A stretch of DNA of 64,000 nucleotides, from positions 101,835,404 through 101,899,403 of the forward strand of contig CM056380.1 in NCBI GenBank assembly GCA_029718625.1. Direction: 5' to 3'. Position 1 is the first letter of the stretch; each line of letters begins with the position of its first letter. This DNA is from Synaphobranchus kaupii (Eukaryota > Chordata > Actinopteri > Anguilliformes > Synaphobranchidae). Below the pieces are notes generated by a model. The model searched no databases, had not been told where the DNA came from, and saw only the letters and a list, made by a program, of their open reading frames with translations. Below are positions 1-14,296 of this stretch, piece by piece. Position numbers and translations under genes: made by a program.

Positions 1-28
1 CGGATACCCCGGATGCGTATTCCACAGT

Positions 29-330
29 CCAGGGGCCACATGTGTAAGACTCTGAGTAAAAGAATGCGTAAAAGAACGCTCAGGGTGAAAGTCGGAAATC
101 TGCTTTAAAAAAGTTTTGCATTTTCTACCTCTGCCTTTTGGTCACGGCGTCGCAATATCGCACGGACCCAAAACATTGCGTACGTATGGTGTCCATCGTG
201 TGCAGAGGTACGCAGATTCTCACAGCATTGTGTTATATTATACATCTGAATTTCTGTGTGGAAACTCGCTCACACGCGGCTTTCTGAGGGCATTCTTCTG
301 CTCAGCGCTGTTTATACATGTGGCCCCAGG
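29..330 (+). mobile_element. MITE-like element, copy 1 (302 bp)
   Basis: Its ends are inverted: CCAGGGGCCACATGT at the left and ACATGTGGCCCCAGG at the right. Nearly the same sequence occurs in the opposite orientation at 38401-38715, so its limits are supported by comparing two copies. It has no coding capacity. The CAGGGGCC-type termini resemble hAT elements, but no matching 8-bp target duplication is visible, so the class is uncertain. Confidence 0.75.
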
Positions 331-3300
331 TGAGCAGATGAGAGGAGAAACTGAAGAGGTACGCTGTGTCCCTGCAGCCTAGCAGGCTGCTTGCGGGTCT
401 GCCTCCCTCTGATAACTCCTGTTATAGGGTTATGTTTTCTTTCGCTCCGACTTTGGGCGTCTTTACCCGGGAGAGAAGGGGAGAGCTCTTATCGCCAGCT
501 GCCAATTACTAACCTCCTGCTATCCTACACTCCCCCTGGAGCAGGCCAAGGGGTGACGCGCCAGGAGGAGGGGGGGAAGGGAGGGTCAAGGAGGGGTTCG
601 CCTCACACCTCCCGAGGGGACCGGCTACCGCTCCCCGCCCCAAACACTGACAAAGCCCCTCGCCACCTGAACTTATCTCATTCTGCCCTTGTTGTCTGGT
701 CGACAGGCGCAACAAAATTCTTCCTACCAACTCCCCCCACTAAGCCCCCGGCTTCACAGGCGGGGGGATTAAAATTCTCACATGCGTCTTTATCCCGCCG
801 GTATCGGCCTTGTAGTAATTACAGACACTCTGGAAGTTACTCTTTAGCGAGGATTATGCAAAAGAGTAAGTCAATACAGGTTAAGTCTCTATTATCGCTC
901 AACCAATACTGCAAGTGCAAAATTGCGGGCGGTAAATGCCTCCTTTGTCCCGCTAGAACAATAGACAAGAGATAGCGCGGGCTTGTGCCAGCAATCAGGT
1001 GCATTGTTTGACTGACATGTTGGATTACGGCGTCATGCCATCCGGCGATACGACAGAGCGTCGGGAATCAGAGCCCGCCGCAGACAATCCAAACGCTCTC
1101 TCTCGAAAAAGCAGACATCTCCGGGATCCGTCACAACAGCGTTTATCCCAAAGTGCAGCGCATGTATAAGGCATGAGATGAAATAAGTCTACATTGCGGC
1201 GTACTCACACTGCAGGTCACAGGCTTCAGAAATGAGTAGAGTCTTACCTGAAACAAAACAAAAAAAAAATGGACTAAGTTAAGAACAAAAACAGATTTGC
1301 AGATGTACATTTGCATTTCTTTATAATACATTTATATTTCTTTCTTTTGTCCAAAATGACTTTAGAAGGTCATGCAAAGACAAAAATTGGGTTGCAAGGT
1401 TTCTTTGAGACGTTTTTTTTTGTGGAGGGTTACTTGCATATTAATGTTCAGTGTCAGTTTTAGTATCACTTCTTTCCGTGTCGGCAGGCCGAGTCCTGAA
1501 ACAATGACCTTATTTGGTGCTGCAGGGCAGACCCTTCCATTAGCTGTCTCTGTTTAATAGCAGGCGAGGCTGGTCTCACGGGGCACTCTCCAGAGATCCC
1601 ATCCCATTTAATCTACACCCTGTTCATCTCAAACAGATGTCCTCTTTCACGTCTTATATTCCCTGCTATTCGTCCCGTGTGGCCAACACAGGCTTCTAAT
1701 CGAAAGTAAAAGCGCACCATTTTCTGATTATTTTCATATCGGGCCTCTTTTCTTTCGGGGCGTTCTCTTTTTATCGCTCTCTTTTTTCACACGAGGCTCC
1801 TTTCAACCCTGATCAACTTAATTATTCCCCGCCCTCGCGTGAAATCCTCGGGATTCTGGAGGCTTAACCGAATAACATAAATCTAATTTGCTTCCCCGTT
1901 AAGGACAAACTGAAATAATTCCACACAGTGTGCCAGAAAGCCGGGCGTGTGCGCGCCTTCTGAAGGGACATTTATTTTGTGCCTGGAAACAGAAACACAC
2001 AATGTCATGCACAATGATAAATGAGTACAGAGGATAAATGATAGATTGAAATGGCAGCAAACTTGTGGAGGGTGAGAAACGGCATGCGAGCTCCAACGAT
2101 GACAACACAAAAGGCAAGCGATAGGGATTGGGGGAGGATCACAGTGTAATTGCGCAACATCTTTTTTTAAAGATTAAATCGGCCATGTCCTAAGGTGCAA
2201 ATAAGTGATTAGTATCCTCACCAAAAAAAAATAAAAAATCTGTTCAAACTCTTCATGCTGATTGGCCAGAGAATAAGCTTCCTCCTGGCTCCGCCTCCTG
2301 ACCGTGGGTTGCAAATTAAACAGGTCTCTCTCTAATCCCTGCAGTCCACTTCAAAGAGGGATTAAAAGTAGGAATTAAATGAGGCGAGGGAAAGAGGCGG
2401 GGAAAGACCAGAACGCAGTACCCAGAATCCTTTCTCTGCCAATTTTACAGGTTGCTAAGCACATTCTAGTGAAGCTAACACCCAATGCACCATTAGCCCG
2501 GGCCTCAGTGTCTGGAGCCGTCTCCAAGAGACTCGTGAATAAGGGCACTGTTAACCCGCTCTTCAATTAGCCACACTGCCAACTGTTTTCGCCAGTGTGC
2601 CTCAAGCCCTTTATAAAGCCCACTACTTGTTGTGTTACAAACCTGACTCCTGTTTGGCCTTCAAGAAGCAAAAGAAACCAAGACTTCGGTGACTACTTTC
2701 AAATCCAGAAGTGCAAGCTGCACGCGGGCCCCCTAAATCATCATCGATGTTGCTGCTGATTTCAAGAGAGCCGCACAGCGGATCATGGAATTACACCAAA
2801 TTCAATGGTGGCATCAATGTTGTTGGCGTATCAGTACAGATACCCAGCATTTGGCCTACCTCCCAACACGTTGGTCCTGAGACAGAACAGTATTACCGTG
2901 GCTGGCTCCGCCGCTACGGCGTGTCTCCTGAAGCCTTTCTCTCCCCACACAGGAGGCTGTACCGTGACCGGGAAAAAAGGGAAGGACGGCTTTAAGAGCG
3001 CCAAGGCTCCCGCAGCGCGGCTGCAGTAGAGGCAGGCCGCTGGCGAGACGCGTCTGTCCGCAGGTTTAAATTTAGAGCACCTCCAGGCTCACGCTCATGC
3101 CATCACAAGCCTTTTAGTTTGCCTGCAGTCAAAGGCCGGCATTATCATTCCTAGCGTCAGGCTACACGGAAACACCCTGGGACAGATCGCACCGCACCGG
3201 AGCGAGGCCAGCTCACTCGAGCACATCGGTTTTGGCCCGGGCCGTGACTTGAGAAGTGTCTCTAACGAAACGTCGGTCCATAGGAGACTACTCCAAATGA

Positions 3301-4032
3301 AAAGAATCATTGCCCATTCAGAACAGCCACGGAATATTCTAGTTCCTCAGTTCAAAAATGTGTTCGTTTCATATGCCGCACGTGTTATTATTTGCTGGGG
3401 GTGTCCAAATTCATTCGGGCATCTGTCGCACATTTTCCAAACAAAGGAAAAGTGATCACCGCAAAGGGGACACATTTTTGCAGCGAAGCGTCAGCTTGAA
3501 CTGAAGGAATACAAATGTATTGACAAAAAAAAACTAAACGGACAAAATTGATATTCAGCGTGCTTTATAAACAAACATAAACGGTTCTGATTCTCACAGT
3601 TGTAGAAAATCTCTGAAGATCGTCCAAGCGGAAAGGCAGACAAGGCTGTTTACAGAACGCGACGCACTTCCTTCCTCGTTCGCCCGTTTTTCCCGATTCT
3701 GTTATCCGCTCTCCAATTGCACCTCATTAAAACGGAAAGATAAGGGGAACCGAGGCGGTGATGTCGCCTCTCATGTCAAATGTTTGGATGTTTCATAAAT
3801 CTTATCTGCGGCTGCGCTTGCTGTTTCTTTGTGTGCGCTAGAGCGGAGTGTAGAGGGCTCTTGGCTTTCAGCTCTTCTTCTACTTGAATATTCCGGAACA
3901 GACTCTCTGGAGTCGATGCAGCTGTTTTGCACTGGCCACAAAAGCAGCTTTTTAATTGAATCTGAATGTAGAGGCAGAGGCTTTTAATTTGGCCGGGCTA
4001 CGGAGACACGCACTGGGCATGCTGTGGAAGCC

Positions 4033-4062
4033 GGGGGGGGTGTGGTGGTGGGGGGGGGGGGG
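4033..4062. repeat. G-rich low-complexity run
   Basis: Two G-runs separated by TGTGGTGGT. This is simple sequence and prone to polymerase slippage, so its length is unreliable. Confidence 0.9.
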
Positions 4063-4772
4063 TGCAGCTCTGTCTTCCCAATATAACCCCCCCTCCGCTG
4101 CTTAAAAAAAATAAATAAAATTTTAATAAATAAATATCACTGCAATTACACACCTCTAATTGTTAACCATGATACTGGGTCTAAGGGAAAAGACAACAGC
4201 TGATCACCCCATTAAAAGGGCTCAGATCGTAGAGGGATGTTTAATCACAGATTTACAGTGGAATTGATGGGAATAGTTTTCTATTGAGCATGCAGAATGA
4301 ATGCCTTGCTCAAAGGCGGGGCATCTAAGCACTTCTGGAGGTGGAAGTGCGGTCGGCCTTCGGCTAAGATTTTACAAGGCCCGTGTATTTATAAACAAGG
4401 GTAACTCTGTGATAGCTCAATCAGAGCTCCGCAGGCATTGTGACGCAACCCTGCTTTCCCGGCCTCGCTCCCCTTCTGTGCTCTCCGAAAGAAGGCCCTA
4501 CACTTTAAAAACAACGGAAAACATTGCGCCAGTACGGAGTGAAAGCCAAGCACAGGGGTCATTTTTCGATTGGGTAACTCGCAAAGCCTGGTAGATCGTC
4601 ATATGGATTTCATTTCGACTCTGCTGTAGGTATGGGCAGGGGGTAAAAGAAATGCAGAAAACGGACTAAATGGTTTCAGATAATCGGACTCCAAATGATG
4701 ACGAGGACCCCTGATTTTATGTCTTTGCGGCACAGGGAAAGGTGCTAACTCTGGGAAATATGAGCAAATGAG

Positions 4773-4776
<4 letters not shown>

Positions 4777-4860
<84 letters not shown>

Positions 4861-4874
4861 TCTCTCACTCACCA

Positions 4875-4918
<44 letters not shown>

Positions 4919-4952
4919 TCACTCACCATCTCTCTCTCTCTCTCTCTCTCTC
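4777..4952. repeat. compound (CT)n/(CA)n microsatellite
   Basis: Alternating blocks of TC and AC dinucleotides with CACTCACCATC interruptions repeated at least twice. The SLSLSL and RERERE open frames over it are artefacts of the repeat. Confidence 0.97.
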
Positions 4953-5003
4953 AAATGTGGGACTGTTTAACTTTGCTGATGATCTCAGTCCATTTCAAAA
5001 CAA

Positions 5004-5030
5004 CCCCCCCCCCCCCCCCCCCCACCCCCC
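5004..5030. repeat. poly-C tract
   Basis: Twenty-six cytosines interrupted by a single A. Confidence 0.95.
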
Positions 5031-8000
5031 AAAGTAATGGTGGCACAAAGCCTGCTTAAGAAACACGCACACACACACACACAGGAGGACGGCTGAGGAG
5101 AGCAAGTGCCGACAGGGGAGAGCGTGTGTTCTGTATTCACCCGTGAAACAGCCGCACGCTCTCTGTGCAGGCCTCTCATCGCGGTCGGGTCCGCAGGCTC
5201 ACCATTGCACTAATTCAACACTGCATTTTTACAGGCTCGAGGCGGTTCCAAAGGCCCACTGCATGTGAAAACAAGACTGCAGCGAGCGGACTGACCAACG
5301 CGCATTCTCGAGCTCGGCTCTGCCTGGTGCGGCCTGTTTCCACAAGCCTGGAACAGTGCCTGTATAAATATGTGTGCATCTTCCACAGTTACTCCTCAGG
5401 CCCACTTTTGAAAGCAGGAGCAGCAGCGGCAGAACTTAAAAATACGAGCAAGGAAAATGTTTTGAGTTAGTGAAAGGGTAATGGAAAGGTTAATTTTTAG
5501 TAGTACTTTTTTTTTTTGTCTGATGCCGCCATCATATATAAACAATCACGGGGCTCTTCATGGGAGTTAAGAGAAAAAAGAAAAGAAAAAGATGTTACTT
5601 CTTTAGAGAAATGCCTTTCATGGTTTATCAGTGAGGTGCTAAAATGAATAAAGTCAACAGGAAAAGCCTTCAGCAAAGCCATTTTTTGCTTGCATTTTTT
5701 GTTTTTTTTCAAATTGCATCTGGAGATGTTTAAATGTCATTAAAATATGTGCTGGGTGAACCGGTGGGGCTCAGATTACTGCCAAAAATGGTCTGAGAAC
5801 CATGGATTCCTTGTGCTTTTCCGACATCGCAGAGGTCTGCCGTGAGGCCCTTTTCTAAACACTGCGCACATCTCCGGCGGGCGGCGTTCCCATTCGGGCC
5901 ATTGTGGGAGCCGCGTTTCGGGGTGAGGGGGGGCGCAGACTTTCACTCGGGGGGCGCTGGTGAAAAACAAAAGAAAGGGGGACGAGGGAGACAGACGGAC
6001 GAGAGAGAAAGCGGCGGGAGCCCTCGCGCTCCTCTGCCAGAGTCTGCGCTCATCCCGTGCCAAGAAAAACAAGGCCTGAGCGATCTGATTTCACCAGAGG
6101 TGCATGGCAGGAAGTACTGCTCCTCTGAAGGGCTGGGGGGGGGCGAGGGGGGGGAACATACAGACCTCCTCAAAATTCACTCTGAGCGCAACTTTCACTG
6201 GGGTCCACTGCACCCCCGCCACCTCTGCCAGCTGGACAGAGGTGCCTTTGTGGTCCCGCTCACAGCCAACGGTCCCGAACGCTGCCCAACCCATATGTCG
6301 GTAAAATTAAACCAGGAGAATTCAAGAGCCGTGCTGATTGAATTTTACATCAGCCCTGACAGACGGTACGACGCAGAGCGTGGATTACGGACGGCGGGAG
6401 GGGAAGATATGCTGCTGAATCTCTCGCCTTCACAGAATGACTCACAGCCACGTGAGCCAGTATCTGCATCTGGATCTCAATCCGACAAAAAAATAAATAA
6501 AATAAACAAACGCTTGAGCCATGTTCCCCTCACGTGATAATACTTCGTTCTCCTTTTCCTCTTGCGTGAAGTTACATTTCTTCCTTCTATATACGCCGCA
6601 CATTCAAAGCTACTGTGACTGCAGCAGGCCCGCACTTCCGCGTGGTAGACTCTGACAACTGCCGCACGAACAACCTTGCTTATATTCATTTATCATTGCG
6701 CTGAAACACGGACATCAAAACAGCCTGTGTCACCGCGAATGCCTAATAGAGGTGCTGACATCTGGGGACACTCTGCCTCTGGAGGAGGCAGAACGAGAGA
6801 GCGAGAGAGAGTGGCTACGTGCGCTGCTACTGAGCTCAACCTGGGCCAGCCGATAACTATGGCAACCACACAAGAGAGAGCGGGAGCGATGTTGTCAGCT
6901 TTCAGCAGAAAAGCTGATCGTCTGATAAAGCAGTTTGAGAACTCGAAAGCAGGGTGGGAGGTGGGGTGGAGTACAAGACTATTTCCTCTGGCTAAACCTA
7001 AAGGGACAAACATATTTTAAATCAGGCATCCTCTGTGGACAACCTTGAATTCATCACATTATACACACGTCTTAATAATGCCAGTGCATGTGAGTTTTAA
7101 CTGCGTTATGCTTATATATTGCTCCCTTATGGGGTATCTGATTCATAGCTAAGTGAACAGATATTTTGCGGTAGAGAAAATAGACCGTAATTGCCTATAA
7201 TACAGATAATTGAACAATGGAAGCCGTGAGCGTACTGTGCAACAGCCATTCGGCTTCACTAAGTGATACAGTGTTATTGCAAGAGAGTGCAGAAAAGAGA
7301 CAGGGGTGTGTATCTGCGTATCTCCTCATTTCCAGCCGGCTTTCTGGGCTAATGTGAAAAAGCGCTCCCTGCCAGAGCCTCGGAGCGCCGAGGCGAACGC
7401 CGGCCTCCCGGGACCGCTGTGATTTAAACGCGGAAGTAATGATACCAGATGTGGCCAAAAGAGCCGGGACCGTTGCGACCCCGAAGCGCAGCTGGATCGA
7501 GCGCACACAAACGCCGCGACCCATTTCCTCGCAGGCCGTGTCGACGAGGACCCGAGGACGGGCCGCTCGCCCGCCCGCTCGCTCGCTCGCTCGCTCGCCT
7601 GCAGTAACAGGAGGGGGGCGGTGTCAGGACCACTGGCCTCAGCGCCGATAGTATTTGCTGTTCTTGGCCATATGTGCGTAATGTGACATTTTCCCCCCGG
7701 CTCACCGGGCAATGACAAACACTAACCTCACCTCCAGTTGAACCTGAGTGCTTCCGCTGTGCTTTAAAAAAAAAAAAATCCAAAATCATTTTTTAATCCA
7801 CTTCACTTCCTCGTGAAAATGACACATTTTGGCAACCTATTTAAACCAGATGAAATAGCTATGGTGATTCATAACGTAGGGGTGCTAGGGATGTGTGGGA
7901 ATTGACCTATACAGCTGAAATTTACATACAGAGGCTGAGCCAAACGTTAGGAGAAATGGACCTGTCGTTTAATTTACTGTTTCTCCGTGACACGCTTATG

Positions 8001-9943
8001 GCCTGGCCCTGTATGGCAGTAAACTGAGACTGTTCATATATCATCACTTTTCCTGCTTTTCGTAATTTTCCGGGGACGGGACAGCCGTGCAGGTTAAAGG
8101 AGGCTTATCAGTGGGAGATGTTAACTCACTTCCTGAAATGCATGTCCGAGAACAGCCAGTTCCACTAAACGCAGCGGCTCAACATGTGTGGACATCTCTG
8201 GAGATGTGCTGGAGGCTAAAGGATATTGTGTGACTATTTCCACCTCAAAAATAATTGTCGCTGGTCTGCCTGGGGGACGTTTTTACGAGGTGGAGGTCGG
8301 AAACAGTCTGCGCTCACGTTTAAAAACGAGACGCAGTTCAGGAAGATTGGAGCGCTCGACTGGAATAGAAATCACATCTATCCCCGGCCTACATGACGTC
8401 TGCGTTCTCCGTGATTGATTTCGCAAAGCCAGGAACCGAGCTTTCCCCCAAACATAATGTCCTTTACAGAAATGTACTTAACAGCTTCTCTGAGGTATTT
8501 CTCACATTGTTCCCATGAGAGCTGACTCGAGCGGTACAAGAGCTGCTGTGTTCCTGCTCCTCTGAGCCGGCCCAGTACGGGAGGGCTCCAGTTCACCGTC
8601 GACATGGACATTTAAGAGCCCTTTCCGCGCAGCCCCGCAATAATTAAAACCCCGTGTCGCACGCACAACGTTTGGGCCTCGGATAAAATTACGGAGAACG
8701 ACGCGTGCGGCAAACAAACAAGCCAGCGGACGGAGCACGAGAGTTTCTATCCTGAATCCCGCCCCCCTCTCCCCCCCCTCCCCCACTCCTCCGTGCTCGT
8801 ATTTCGTCCTCCTTCCCAAAAGCAGATCCCTATCGGCCCTCTGTCCCACCGCAGCTGCCTGCTCCTATGCATCACGCTCCCCTGGCGGAGCGCCACTTTT
8901 CCTGGGCGTTTGTTGGAAACCCACTGGAAGGACTCGCAGCGCATATTCACCACAGCGAGGGCATTAAAACAAGGAGCTGGGCGGTGATGTAAGCGGCTCA
9001 CATGTCTTTTGACCGGATCGGACATTTTGAGGCCTTTTTATTGCGAAGTAAGCAACGGTGGAAGACAGCCGTTGAAATGAGTCTGCAGGCAACAGGCCAC
9101 TTTCACGGAAAAGAGCGCGCTCCGCATCGTGAATGCCCGGGTGATTGGCGGAGCATAAGCCAGTTTATAGACGTTTGCTGGGTTTCAGGTCTGCCTACAT
9201 CAGGCACCAATGTGTTCTTTTCAGGCCTATTTTCCACTATGACTGAGTGCTGTCACACACTGATCTCTACAGGCACGATGGAGCTACAGCTAATGTTTCC
9301 TTGCTAAATGAAGCCTGATAAATGGCACATCTTGGTTAGATAATGTGTTACGTCAAATGGAGTTAACTGCAGCACATAATTTCATGAAGTAGACACACTT
9401 GACTGCTGTCAGCGGAAGGCAGCTGAGGTGCATTTTGTGAGAAGGTTTCAGGAAGCATTATACACGTGTTTACCACAGATTCGACAGCGTTCATTGAAGA
9501 CACTGCAGTATGAGGCAATGCTGTTACTGGACAGCATGTGGTGGACACGCTGAAGGAAGCAACAGGACTCCCTGTCTGCTCTGTGATAATGTTGTACTAT
9601 AGCACAGAAGAGACTACAGTGTCTGGTAGTTCAAGTGCAGTGTGATACAGAAAGAGTCATTTCACATCCGCTCCTGTACTAAGGGAAGACACTTGGGCAG
9701 GCAGGTAGAGGAAGGCAGATATATTAAAAGCAAGGGAGAGAGAGATGATGTGCAGTATGAGTGGTGAGGGCCTAACCAATGAGAGAAGGTAGAGTAATAG
9801 GGACTTACTGTATATGTAAGCAGCCACAGCCACAGGTAGCAGCCACAGGTCATGCAGCATGAATGATGGAAGCTTTGAAAGACCTGCTAAAAGCACCCAT
9901 TATCATGAATTGTGGCACTACTACGATTACCGCAGATGTCATA

Positions 9944-10182
9944 GGGCGGCAGTGTAGTATAATGGTTAAGGAACAGGCCTTGTAACCGAAAGGTTGCAGG
10001 TTCGATTCCCAGGTAGGACACTGCCGTTGTACCCTTGAGCAAGGTACTTAACCTGAATCGCTTCAGTATATATCCAGCTGTATAAATGGATAATATGTAA
10101 AAGCTAAAATGCCTGTAATGCTGTGTAAGTCGCTCTGGATAAGAGCGTCTGCTAAATGCCTGTAATGTAATGTAATGTAATG
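9944..10182 (+). mobile_element. tRNA-derived V-type SINE, copy 1
   Basis: It has a tRNA-like head with an A-box-like TAGTATAATGG (about 9955-9965) and a good B box GGTTCGATTCC (9999-10009), the internal RNA polymerase III promoter. A central block TTGTACCCTTGAGCAAGG follows, typical of V-SINEs. The 3' tail CGCTCTGGATAAGAGCGTCT is the LINE-related tail common in teleosts, and it ends in four TGTAA units. It looks full length. A second copy is at 59544-59750. Confidence 0.88.
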
Positions 10183-11184
10183 TCTGATCTATGTCTAGTT
10201 ACCGTATTGCCTATATTAAAGAGTAAAATCAATCAGTTCCATTCTTACAAACAGAGACAGAAGACAGCATGATAAAAAAGCAACTGTGAAAACCAGTGGA
10301 GACCTCGTGGAAACCTCAGAACGACATCAGGGTGAACAGGTACGTTCAACCTGACCGCTTCCTGAAGCACCTTTCTTGAAAATTGCGCCCTGCTGCAGGA
10401 GTTCAAGCGCTCTTCAACGCCGCTTTCTTTGACTCCGCCAATGAGATTTCGCGCAGAAGAAAAGGACCACACGGGTAATTCTGAGACAAATCTCTGTGGA
10501 AGCGGCCGCAAGAGAGAAAAACATTCCGTCTGCTTCCCCGATTAACTGAAAAGTAGTCCTGTGAATTAAACTCAGCTCCAGCTGGAAGTGGAGCATGGAG
10601 TCATAATTCAGCTCTCCCTACAGTACAGATTATCCAGATCCACAAATTAGCCAAATCAACCAAATCAGTCACACAGGGGGGTAAAAATAATTTGAGTATT
10701 CGAATGGTATCAGAAGTCCAGACTGCCTGTTAGTCAAATTATGAACAATATTACTGGTGGTAGCATGCACTGGCTGGAATGCATTGGGAGATTTATGAAT
10801 ACCAATGGGGAACGGGTAGATTTTTGTCCCGATCTAAATCATGCACATTAACTCTCGGTAAGTTTGCTAATTAGGAAAGCAGACATACCGTTGGGGCACG
10901 GGAGCAGAGTCTGAGGTGCAGGGAGGCGTGTGTCTGTCCACTGCACCCCTGAGCCATGGGAGAACTGACATCCCCCTTCTAATCCTCCCAATTGCTAAAC
11001 CGCCAAAGGCTCAATTACTGACTGCTGTCCTCTCATAACTAACAGGAAAACCAAGGTGCATCACTGTGGAACTTCTGATAAATAAAACAACATTTTTACT
11101 AATACTGGAGAAATGCACCTTGTTTTCGATAATTGCTGATTTTTTAAAGTATGTTTTAACAAGATGAAGTCAATGTAATCAAGT

Positions 11185-11345
11185 ACTTAAAGGGGCAGTT
11201 CACCCAAAAATGAAATTAAGATATGTTTCTATATACCCAGAGTGCTATCTATCCATCCAAATAGTTTTGCTGAGATTTCACTAGTTTTATAGATATCCGG
11301 ACCGCTGAACAAGACTTGCCTAACACATTGAGATACGACTCCAAA
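11185..11345. repeat. probable interspersed repeat fragment
   Basis: Contains AAAGGGGCAGTTCACCCAAA, a phrase that recurs in dispersed repeats of many fish genomes, followed by TTTCACTAGTTTTATAGATA. The limits and class are unclear; identification is by resemblance only. Confidence 0.4.
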
Positions 11346-12196
11346 TAGCCCAAAAAAAGCCCACTGTCACAAGGTAAGTGACATAATACCACAATAACAG
11401 AGGTTTTTAGTTAAGGCCCAAGCAGATTATCCCCTGTTCGCACATCTGAATTTCCCAGTTTTATATAGTGCTGAGAGCATGTTATGGGCATGAGTAACAT
11501 CCGTTTACCATCAGAACATTCCTAGGGACCAAAAACAGGGACCTGAAGCCAGTCGGTCCCTAGCTCCTGCCCTAACCGAGGCCCACGTGCCTGTGATCTG
11601 CGAGCAGCTGATGTTGATTAGGCCAGGCATGACAATTCTCAACCTCAGCTGTGTCCGAGCGCAAATGAAGAAAGCCCCAATAAAGCGAGGACGCGTACAC
11701 ACTGGGCCCATCTGACGGCCAGTGGGTCCACGGGCACCTCAGTCACAGCAGCTACAGGGTTATTGCTCCATATGGGATCAGCTATGTTGGGTAAATAATC
11801 CAGCCCACTCCCCATCGTGCGCTCAGACACAGGGGCTGGTTTTAAAGGACGAGCGCAGGGGGGTTTGAGCTCCTCAGATCACATCTGACTGATTACAAAA
11901 AAAGCACAGAAACAAAAACAGAAGCTTCACCTCACCGCGGGCCCGGGATAGAGCGCTCAGCTCCTGCTCTAAAATGGCCGACATTTTTAATCGCGCGACA
12001 TGAGACACGCTGCCTCCTTCTGATGGATTCCTATCACTTTATTATAAGGCCCATCAATGTGACAAAGACTCATTCAATATACAGGGATTATGTTGTTGAT
12101 AAAGTTACCGGAAAAATAATAACTTAAATTTTTATTTTATTTTTATTACATAATTAATGAAAAAAAACCTTGTCATTTTGGCTAGCTAACAACATA

Positions 12197-12739
12197 CACT
12201 GCCTGGCCAAAAAAAAAGTCACACACTCTAATATTTCGTTGGACCGCCTTTAGCTTTGATTACGGCGTGCATTCGTCGTGGCATTGTTTCGACAACCTTA
12301 TGCAACGTCACAACATTTATTTCCATCCAGAGTTACATACATTTTTGGCCGAGATCTTGTATTGACGACGGGAGAGTCGAACCATTCGGTAAAGTCTTCT
12401 CCAGCACATCCCAAAGACTTTCAATGGGGTTAAGGTCAGGACTCTGGTGGCCAATTCATGTGTGAAAATGATTCCTCATGCTCCCTGAACCACTCTTTCC
12501 CAATTTGAGCCCGATGAATCTTGGCATTGTTGTCCTGGAATATGCCCATTGATGGGATAACCTGGTCATTCAGTACATTCAGGTACTCAGCTGACTTCAT
12601 TTTATTGCTGCATAACGTTGCTGAGCCTAGTCCTGACCAATTGAAGCAACCCCAGATCATAACACTGCCTCCAGAGGCTTGTACAGTGGGCACTATGCAT
12701 GACGGGTGCAACAGCGACTTTTTTTTTGACCAGGCAGTG
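12197..12739 (-). mobile_element. internally deleted Tc1/mariner element (543 bp)
   Basis: The ends are inverted repeats of about 23 bp: CACTGCCTGGCCAAAAAAAA at the left, and the complement with one C-to-T difference at the right. They are flanked by the TA target dinucleotide (12195-12196 and 12740-12741). The inside retains only part of a transposase on the minus strand; the first half of the gene is missing. It is a non-autonomous relic. Confidence 0.88.
12436..12711 (-). pseudogene. Tc1-like transposase fragment (DDE core, middle part)
   Basis: An open stretch of 91 codons inside the deleted element. [10 protein letters not shown] and the catalytic-site block [12 protein letters not shown], which contains the second aspartate of the DDE triad, are diagnostic of Tc1-family transposases. 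The N-terminal helix-turn-helix domains and the first catalytic aspartate are absent. The fragment cannot encode a working enzyme. Confidence 0.85.
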
Positions 12740-12882
12740 TATGTGTTACATGTATAATGTTGATTTCAGTAATTATAAAAACTTTAATATAAAGTTTGCA
12801 AAGCCACACAAAGGCAAGCATTCTAACAGCCTTTGGCTTCTAGTTGCTTGGATTGTGTTTCTCCTCCCTCTTGCCCTGAATG

Positions 12883-12940
12883 TATGTGTGTGTGCGCGTG
12901 TGTGTGCGTGTGCATGTATGTGTGTGTGCGCGTGTGTGAC
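12883..12940. repeat. imperfect (TG)n/(CG) microsatellite
   Basis: TG dinucleotides interrupted by CG and CATGTA. Confidence 0.85.
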
Positions 12941-14296
12941 CCATATATATGACAGGACATCAGCTAGTTCTAGGTGCTGTTTTGGTCCCAGTAGGGAACC
13001 TCTCTGCCCGAAATCTAGCTCCTTTCCCTGGCCTGTCTCCACACAGGCTGAGGCAGTGTGATTACACGCAGGATTGCTCTCCTTAAGTCAGCTTTTGGCA
13101 GAACACACGCAGTCAGATACACCTTAAGCTGGGAGCTCACAGCACTGTTGATTTTTCATTCTTTTTGTAGGCGTGGTGGGCCCTGTGTTTACAGCAAGCA
13201 GAGAAAATCTCACATCCCTCGACATGGTCTCTCCCCCCTACACACAGCCCTCCGTGCTCTGTCTCAGTCACGCACTGATCGAGAGATAGCATTAAGGTCA
13301 TCCTCAAAGGACGCAGGCTCCACAAAGGAATCTGAAGAATTAAAACTTTCTCCTTCACAAGACAGGGAATGCTCCATTTAATCAGCATTGTAACAGCTCT
13401 CTAGTTATGCCTAATCAGTTAGCGCTCTGTAAGTCTTGATGACGATAAACATACTACCTTCAGCTAAATATGCTATGTTTACTTGACACAATACTTATTT
13501 ATTTTATTTTTTAACAGAACTACTAAGCATACAATTTAAACTATTGTGAGGTTTCACCCCCACCTTTTGTCTCATACACTGAAATGACCAAATTTCTATA
13601 GCTATAATCCATCAATAAATCCAGAGCCCAACTGTCAGCAGGGTGAAAGCAGACTGAAATTGAGTTCAAAAATCCTTTAACAGCTGTTGACGATTGACCT
13701 CAATTTCAAGTGTTGAATTTCATGTCATGCCTATCCTATGGAAAATAGCCTACATAAAAAATTCCAGAGGTAAGTATTGTGAATATCCACACCTGCAGTA
13801 TATGACATCATAGATACCTCTAGCACTGTTTTGAGGCCCATGATTGCACAGCATAGCGTGAGCTACTTCATCAGAGTGGAGTGTAATCTATGTCACTTCT
13901 ATGTGGAGAAATACAGTGCTGGAATCCATTTTATAGAGACCAATCCTGCTACACTGTAAAGAGTAGTGCAGAGAGACTAGCCAAAGTGCATTGTAGCGAG
14001 TGTTGCTTCAGTACACCATGGAGTGTGAGATCTAATGGAGTAAAGTGAGACCTACTGGTACTAAACAGTGTAGAGATTTTCTACAGTGCAATAGAGATAT
14101 ACTGCAGTACTATGGAGACAGTTACTGTAGTACAGTAGAGAATGCCACCACTGTGCAGTGGAGATATTAACTTCCATATAGCAGAGCTAGACTACCTGCA
14201 GTACAGTGAAGAGACATCCACTCAACAGTGAACAAAGACTTACTGCAGTGCACTGCTGTACAGTTAAGAGACCTCCTGCAGACCTGTGAGAAGATT

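Noticed and set aside
391..975. Plus-strand open frame of 194 codons
   Set aside because: No recognisable domain, low-information composition, overlapping minus-strand frames of equal quality.
4768..5037. SLSLSL/HTHTHT open frame
   Set aside because: Pure translation of the (CT)n/(CA)n microsatellite.
5842..6537. Plus-strand open frame of 231 codons in intron 3
   Set aside because: GC-rich composition lowers stop frequency; the peptide is rich in G, R, S and P with no recognisable motif, no splice signals in register, and it lies antisense to pdzrn3.
9944..10020. Possible tRNA gene (A and B boxes present)
   Set aside because: It is the head of a SINE with a core and LINE-like tail attached; no intact tRNA cloverleaf was traced and a second copy shares the same non-tRNA body.
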